Below are positions 59,845-64,000 of a DNA stretch of 64,000 bases, piece after piece. Both the position numbers and the translations under genes were made by a program. Every line of letters starts with the position of its first letter. The stretch's first letter is position 1. Origin of the DNA: Chitinophaga sp. CB10 (GTDB lineage Bacteria; Bacteroidota; Bacteroidia; Chitinophagales; Chitinophagaceae); the NCBI GenBank assembly GCA_001870995.2, contig MLAV02000004.1, forward strand, positions 310,001 through 374,000. The letters run 5' to 3'. The notes beneath the pieces are model-generated. The model searched no databases. It saw nothing but the letters and a program-made list of their open reading frames with translations, and was not told the origin of the DNA.

Positions 59845-60105
59845 TTAAATACCGGTTTCAACTTCCCATGGCCAGTCGCATACTTTCAGGGTTGGACTAA
59901 ACCAGAGGCCTTCCGGGCATTGGCCCAGTAAGGTGAATCCATCTTCCGTGCATACGTAGAAGTTAGGATAAGAGGACGGATGCGGGTAAAGGCCGGGCGC
60001 CAGGTTGTTTTGTCCGCAGTAGTTAGGGTTGAAAGGCACCTGGGCGATAGCGGCGGTAGCAATGAAAGCTATGCCTGCAACGAACATTGCAATTTTCTTT
60101 TTCAT
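59845..60105 (-). CDS. Small secreted peritrophin-A-like (CBM14) protein
   Basis: 86 residues. A signal peptide (MKKKIAMFVAGIAFIATAAI with AQ) is followed by one domain with the CBM14 pattern: Cys30, then PHPSSYPNFYVC ending at Cys52, GQCPEGLWFSP with Cys63, and KVCDWPWEVE with Cys76. CBM14 (peritrophin-A) domains bind chitin and are found mainly in invertebrates. Of six conserved Cys, C2 (Tyr46 here) and C6 (Thr84 here) are missing. As C2-C6 is one of the known disulfides, the loss is coordinated. It follows a thioredoxin/DUF1573 lipoprotein gene by 18 bp. Chitin binding is possible but unproven. Confidence 0.78.
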   Translation of the reverse strand: MKKKIAMFVAGIAFIATAAIAQVPFNPNYCGQNNLAPGLYPHPSSYPNFYVCTEDGFTLLGQCPEGLWFSPTLKVCDWPWEVETGI

Positions 60106-60123
60106 AAGGTTTGTGATTAGTTT

Positions 60124-61200
60124 TTAATGATTGTTTACTTTACCATGTATATTGATCAATAATGGCCGGGAGGAGGCATTGGAGAAAACGTACACGTTCT
60201 GATGGAAGTCGCCCGGCTCTTTCAGCTGGTACGTGACGCTGATGTCACGTATCTCGCCGCCCGGGATGGAATCCTTTGGCCATTTCACCTGCAGGCAGCT
60301 GCAGGAAGGATGCACATCGCTGATCAGCAGCGGCTTTCCGCCTGCGTTGCGGACCGGGATGCGGATGGTCCGGAAAGCGTTCAGGGGCGCGGGGTCCAGC
60401 ATAATGTCCGTAGCTGGGGTGCTGAGGATGGCGCTGTCTTTTGCGGCGCCGGGGCCGGCAAAAAATTCCAGTTCAGCGATATAGGTTTTATACAGCATCC
60501 GATCTATCCCCGTGCTGGCGGCGAGCAGCTCCTTTGCCATGGCTGCTGCGGAGTCCTGCTGCCCTTCTTTTGCCTTTAGCTGGGTGAGCAGGTACCGGTT
60601 GAGGAAGTAAGGCTTCAGGCGTACATTCTGTTGGAGGCGCTGTTTTTCTTCGCTGGTGAACGTGCCGTTTTTGCGATAGGCGGTGAATAAGGCTGCTACG
60701 GTGTTGATGAAATCAATCCGGTCCTCGTTGGTGAATTTTTTTGTAGAGTCCGCCGGCTGAAACGCTTTACTGTTGGGCGAATAGTAGATACCGCCTTTGT
60801 AGACCGGCGCCAGCTGTGCCGGCAATTCCGTTGCCAGGCCGCCTTTGGCAATACCCCTGATTTGCCCGTCCGGATTGAAGATCACAATCATCGGGAAGGA
60901 GAATTCATGCAGCAGCTGGTTGAGCCAGAGATTCTGCGGCAGGCGGGTGTTGATGGAGCGGATAATCAGGTCCCCCGGGAGCGACTGCTCCTTTTTAACG
61001 CTGGTGGCCAGCATGGATTTGTACACGAAACAGGCGTCGCAACCTTGCTCCGTCAGGATTACCACGGCGTGTTTATGCGCAGCTTTGGCATCCCGCAGCA
61101 CGTCATCGATAGCCGTAAGTTCACTCATATCCACTTCCGGCGGCGTATATTTACAGCTTACAAGTATGCACAGGCATACCCATAGAGAGAGCTTTCTCAT
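60124..61200 (-). CDS. Thioredoxin-fold and DUF1573 lipoprotein
   Basis: 358 residues. A lipoprotein signal ends at Cys16 (CLCILVSC). The N-terminal half is thioredoxin-like with a CxxC motif, Cys54-Asp-Ala-Cys57 (ILTEQGCDACFVY), and the strand PMIVIFNPDGQIRGIAKGG. A helical middle follows. The C-terminal ~95 residues are DUF1573 (FRTIRIPVRNAGGKPLLISD, then VHPSCSCLQVKW), an Ig-like domain common in Bacteroidota. It is probably anchored in the periplasm, where the CxxC may act on disulfides, perhaps those of the Cys-rich protein encoded 18 bp downstream. It is the first gene of the four-gene operon. Confidence 0.82.
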   Translation of the reverse strand: MRKLSLWVCLCILVSCKYTPPEVDMSELTAIDDVLRDAKAAHKHAVVILTEQGCDACFVYKSMLATSVKKEQSLPGDLIIRSINTRLPQNLWLNQLLHEFSFPMIVIFNPDGQIRGIAKGGLATELPAQLAPVYKGGIYYSPNSKAFQPADSTKKFTNEDRIDFINTVAALFTAYRKNGTFTSEEKQRLQQNVRLKPYFLNRYLLTQLKAKEGQQDSAAAMAKELLAASTGIDRMLYKTYIAELEFFAGPGAAKDSAILSTPATDIMLDPAPLNAFRTIRIPVRNAGGKPLLISDVHPSCSCLQVKWPKDSIPGGEIRDISVTYQLKEPGDFHQNVYVFSNASSRPLLINIHGKVNNH

Positions 61201-61201
61201 T

Positions 61202-61507
61202 GTTGGTTATTTTCTACTGGTTGGTTATTTGTACTAATGGTTGATATACGTGTAATCAGGGATTCCTGGAATGCTCTCTGCGACAGTCGCTGCTAATGGT
61301 CGGTTCGTTCAAGGGCGTTCATTGCTCACTTCCAGTATCACAATAATATTTTTAAAAATTTATTTAAACAAATCTTTGCAGCGGATATTAGATTTTTATT
61401 TGTGAATAATTTTCCTATTTTATTCAATAAGATAATATGGAGGGTAGCCGGTAAACTTATCCTGTAGGCAGATAGGATGGATTCCAAACTTTTTCCAGGC
61501 ATAAAAA
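61202..61507. other. Upstream region of the four-gene envelope operon
   Basis: No gene is seen. An 11-bp direct repeat, GTTGGTTATTT, occurs at 61202-61212 and 61220-61230, 18 bp apart, directly before the ATG at 61200. The rest (61300-61500) is strongly AT-rich. No clean TAnnTTTG promoter was found on the minus strand. Confidence 0.5.
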
Positions 61508-61533
61508 AAGAGGCGCCATACAAGGCGCCTCTT
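61508..61533 (-). terminator. Intrinsic terminator of the GH2 gene
   Basis: AAGAGGCGCC (61508-61517) pairs perfectly with GGCGCCTCTT (61524-61533), with a 6-nt loop. On the minus strand a run of T follows. It lies 24 bp after the beta-galactosidase stop. Confidence 0.92.
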
Positions 61534-61557
61534 CTACTTTTGCTATTTTTAATGAAC

Positions 61558-64000
61558 CTATTTCAGCGGTTTGATCACATAACTGTAATTCAGTTTTCCG
61601 AAGGGGATGCGGTATTGTTCCAGCGGTTGTGAGCCCCAGCTGTCGATCCCCTGCACGCCGGACTGTTGAAGGTCCACATGCATGAAAATCTTATCACGGG
61701 CAACCAGTTCACCGCTATGGTATTGCTTTTTATCCGCTTCAGGATCGAGGTCATCCAGGCTGTATGGCAATGCGGCAAAATTGAGCCAGGTACTGCCTGT
61801 GCTTTCGATCCGGATACCTTTTCCTTTTTTGTTGGTCATGGTCACCCAGCGTACATCCGTTTTGTTGCCGCTTTCCTGCGGGCGTGCATAAGGGAAGTAC
61901 TGGGCTGCCACGTTGGATTGGTACAGTCCCACGAAGGACGCCGTCTTCCTGTCCCAATAGTTTTCCCATGGGCCGCGGCCGTACCAGTTAATCTGGTCAA
62001 ACTGTTCCGCCAGTTGTAAATCGTTGCCGTAGCGCAGCAAAATTTTGTGATCGCCTTTGATGCCTTCGAACGTGTTCTGCACGTGGATGGTACCATCCGG
62101 CGCGATGGTGAAGGATTGCACCGCGGAGGCGTCGCCATTGAGCAGGGAGGCTTTGAAGGTAACGGTCACGGCTGATGGCTGTTCATCCGTGGCAGCGGTG
62201 ATGGTGGCTTTGCTGTATGCATCGCGCCAGTTACGCAGGCTATGGTTATAGTTTGCGCCAATGTCGTTATCGGTTGGCGCGCGCCAGAAGGCTGGCTGCG
62301 GGCCGTTTTCGATAATATTTTCTCCGTTGAGCCGGTAGGAAGCGAGGATGCCATGCGCCAGGTCGAACGTGGCTTCGAAGGCTGTTCCTTTAACTTTTAA
62401 CGTCTGCGCATCTTTGATGACGGTCAGTTTACCGTTGGCAGGAGCTGCTGCAGGCGCGGGCGCCGGCGTGTTATAGGCAAACTGTTCTGCCGCGATTTCG
62501 TATCCTGCCGGCAGGAATGGTTCTGCTGTTTTCAGCACATAGCGGATATTTAAAAAGTACTCTTTGTTAGCCGCTATTTTAGTTTTAGGGGAGATGGTAA
62601 ATGCGGCAGAGTCCTGTGCCGCAATATTGAGGCTCGCTACTGTGCCGCGCTCCGCTACTCTCCCATCTTCCAACAACTCCCAATTCATTTGGTAATTGGA
62701 AAGGTCGCGGAAGAAGTAGCCGTTGCGTACGGATACGCCATTGGCTGTGCGGGTAGTTTTTACGTGCTGGTAGACTTTTTTCACTTCGATGGCCATAGGC
62801 GTCAGTTCGCGGTGAGCGGTTACCACGCCTTTGACGCAGAAGTTATTATCGCTGAACGTTTCGTTTACGGGGCCACTGAGCGGGAAGTCGCCTCCATAGG
62901 CCAGGATACGTTTTCCGTTCTTCACGGTATCAATGCCCTGGTCTATCCATTCCCAGATGAACCCGCCCTGCAGGTAGGGATTGTTTTCGATGGCGGTCCA
63001 GTATTCCTGGAAGTTGCCCAGGCTGTTGCCCATGATATGCGCGTATTCGCTCATGATCATAGGGCGGTCCGGGTTACGCTGGCTGTAGCGTACCAGGGAG
63101 TTGGGGCCGGGATATTGCGGTACGATGATATCCGTGTTGTAGTCATGTTCTGCGCGTTCGTATTGCACGGGGCGGGTATCGTGGGCTTTCAGCCAGTCGT
63201 ACGCCTCGTAGAAGTTGACGCCGTTACCGGCTTCGTTGCCCAGGGACCAGGTTACAACGGCCGGGTGGTTTTTATCTCTTTCGTACATGCGGTACACGCG
63301 TTCCAGGTGGGGCATGCGCCACTGTTTATCGTTGGCCAGCGTATAGGCGAGGTCGTAATAGCGGCCGTGGGATTCGATGTTGGCCTCGTCGATCACGTAC
63401 AGGCCGTATTCATCGCAAAGCTGCATCCAGTACGGATCAGGAGGATAATGGGAATGGCGCACCGCGTTGACGTTGAGCTTCTTCATCATTTCCATGTCCT
63501 TGCGCATATCCTCGTGGCTGAGGGTATGGCCCTGCGTGGCATTGTGTTCGTGGCGGTTTACGCCTTTGAGGAATACGCGTTTACCGTTTACGAGGAAGTT
63601 ACGGTCTTTAATTTCTACAGAACGGAAGCCAACGCGCTGGGGTATTACTTCCAGCACGTTGCCCGTTTTGTCTTTCAGGGTGATGTAAAGCGTGTATAAA
63701 TACGGTATTTCGGCGGACCATTGTTTCACCGCGGGAATTTCCTTGCTGAAGGTGACGGTGGATTTATAGTTGCCCAATACTTTTTGCACGGAAGTTGTTT
63801 CGTCCTGGTACACGGTTTTGCCGGTGGCATCCGTTAGTTTCAGGGCAACGGAGAAGGTATCCGGTTTGCTGTGGTTGGTACGCTTGTCGATCCGGTAGTT
63901 GTTTACTTCCAGGTTGACGTTGAGCAGGCCGTTGGTATAGTTATTATCCAGGCCGGCGGTGATTTTAAAATCACGCACATCCAGCTTAGGCGTTGCATAG
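61558..64000 (-). CDS. GH2 beta-galactosidase (partial, 5' end outside window)
   Basis: The frame is open to the right edge, reading ...YATPKLDVRDFKITAGLDNN, so the N-terminal sugar-binding domain lies outside the window; about 814 residues are visible. Visible parts are the immunoglobulin-like domain, the TIM barrel with LKGVNRHEHNATQGHTLSHE, the acid/base Glu in VTWSLGNEAGNGVNF, the nucleophile Glu in MIMSEYAHIMGNSLGNF, and the C-terminal Bgal_small domain (WRAPTDNDIGANYNHSLRNW, then ENYWDRKTASFVGLY). This matches LacZ-type beta-galactosidases. It probably acts on plant or host galactosides; no PUL genes are visible beside it. Confidence 0.93.
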   Translation of the reverse strand, partial: YATPKLDVRDFKITAGLDNNYTNGLLNVNLEVNNYRIDKRTNHSKPDTFSVALKLTDATGKTVYQDETTSVQKVLGNYKSTVTFSKEIPAVKQWSAEIPYLYTLYITLKDKTGNVLEVIPQRVGFRSVEIKDRNFLVNGKRVFLKGVNRHEHNATQGHTLSHEDMRKDMEMMKKLNVNAVRHSHYPPDPYWMQLCDEYGLYVIDEANIESHGRYYDLAYTLANDKQWRMPHLERVYRMYERDKNHPAVVTWSLGNEAGNGVNFYEAYDWLKAHDTRPVQYERAEHDYNTDIIVPQYPGPNSLVRYSQRNPDRPMIMSEYAHIMGNSLGNFQEYWTAIENNPYLQGGFIWEWIDQGIDTVKNGKRILAYGGDFPLSGPVNETFSDNNFCVKGVVTAHRELTPMAIEVKKVYQHVKTTRTANGVSVRNGYFFRDLSNYQMNWELLEDGRVAERGTVASLNIAAQDSAAFTISPKTKIAANKEYFLNIRYVLKTAEPFLPAGYEIAAEQFAYNTPAPAPAAAPANGKLTVIKDAQTLKVKGTAFEATFDLAHGILASYRLNGENIIENGPQPAFWRAPTDNDIGANYNHSLRNWRDAYSKATITAATDEQPSAVTVTFKASLLNGDASAVQSFTIAPDGTIHVQNTFEGIKGDHKILLRYGNDLQLAEQFDQINWYGRGPWENYWDRKTASFVGLYQSNVAAQYFPYARPQESGNKTDVRWVTMTNKKGKGIRIESTGSTWLNFAALPYSLDDLDPEADKKQYHSGELVARDKIFMHVDLQQSGVQGIDSWGSQPLEQYRIPFGKLNYSYVIKPLK

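Noticed and set aside
61338..61523. 61-residue minus-strand frame after the GH2 gene
   Set aside because: It contains the intrinsic terminator of the GH2 gene and lies in AT-rich non-coding DNA.

Overview
The window is chromosomal DNA of a GC-rich member of the Bacteroidota, most like Chitinophaga or a close relative in the Chitinophagaceae. The signs are a SusC/SusD pair, PUL-style gene order, SusC-like carboxypeptidase/plug modules, DUF1080, DUF4251 and DUF1573 proteins, and several promoters with the Bacteroidota -7 element TAnnTTTG. This placement is inference; there is no rRNA gene to confirm it. I see no tRNA, rRNA, CRISPR array, transposase, integrase or phage gene.

Layout. 1-3867 (minus): start of an exopolysaccharide operon (CapD/WbpM-type dehydratase, Wza-type export lipoprotein, Wzz/Wzc-type co-polymerase cut by the window edge). 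4355-7033 (minus): lutABC L-lactate oxidation operon. 7141-9360 (minus): PIF1-like helicase. 9462-23612 (minus): a complete sialic-acid scavenging locus made of SusC, SusD, N-acetylneuraminate lyase, a fused mutarotase/Na+-symporter, N-acylglucosamine 2-epimerase, sialidase, and a GH20/sialate-O-acetylesterase fusion. A divergent FadR-type regulator (24098-24805) probably controls it. 25118-31632: cold-shock protein, MFS carrier, rpiA, M28 peptidase, MtfA peptidase, an NTF2-like protein and an AraC regulator. 31685-36340 (minus): a Tat-exported Gfo/Idh/MocA oxidoreductase and a HEAT/double-DUF1080 protein, probably for 3-keto-glycoside breakdown. 36906-39534: ROK kinase, HxlR regulator and a 3-hydroxyisobutyrate-dehydrogenase-like enzyme, set among repeat clusters. 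39699-45984 (plus): a giant alpha-2-macroglobulin with an embedded TonB plug, then an Mpo1-like protein. 46689-51595 (minus): tetR-tolC-emrA-emrB efflux operon. 51815-55161: small membrane proteins, a HAD phosphatase, DUF4251 and ankyrin-like proteins. 55200-56318 (minus): dinB. 56357-61200 (minus): a four-gene envelope operon holding a thioredoxin/DUF1573 lipoprotein, a tiny peritrophin-A-like (CBM14) secreted protein, a CBM9/DOMON-like protein and a TonB-receptor-like barrel. 61558-64000 (minus): GH2 beta-galactosidase cut by the right edge.

The sialic-acid genes form a logical pathway. The GH20/esterase and sialidase trim and de-acetylate host-type glycans, SusCD brings products across the outer membrane, the periplasmic mutarotase domain sets the anomer for its own fused symporter, NanA splits Neu5Ac, and the epimerase converts ManNAc to GlcNAc. 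No dedicated kinase is in the locus; the ROK gene about 13 kb beyond the locus is one candidate.

Most worth a second look: the alpha-2-macroglobulin/TonB-plug chimera, the CBM14/thioredoxin/barrel operon, the mutarotase-symporter and GH20-esterase fusions, the control region between the sialic-acid operon and its regulator, the TetR promoter/operator, a 33-bp inverted repeat between emrA and emrB, and a dispersed intergenic repeat family that even supplies the 3' end of one gene.
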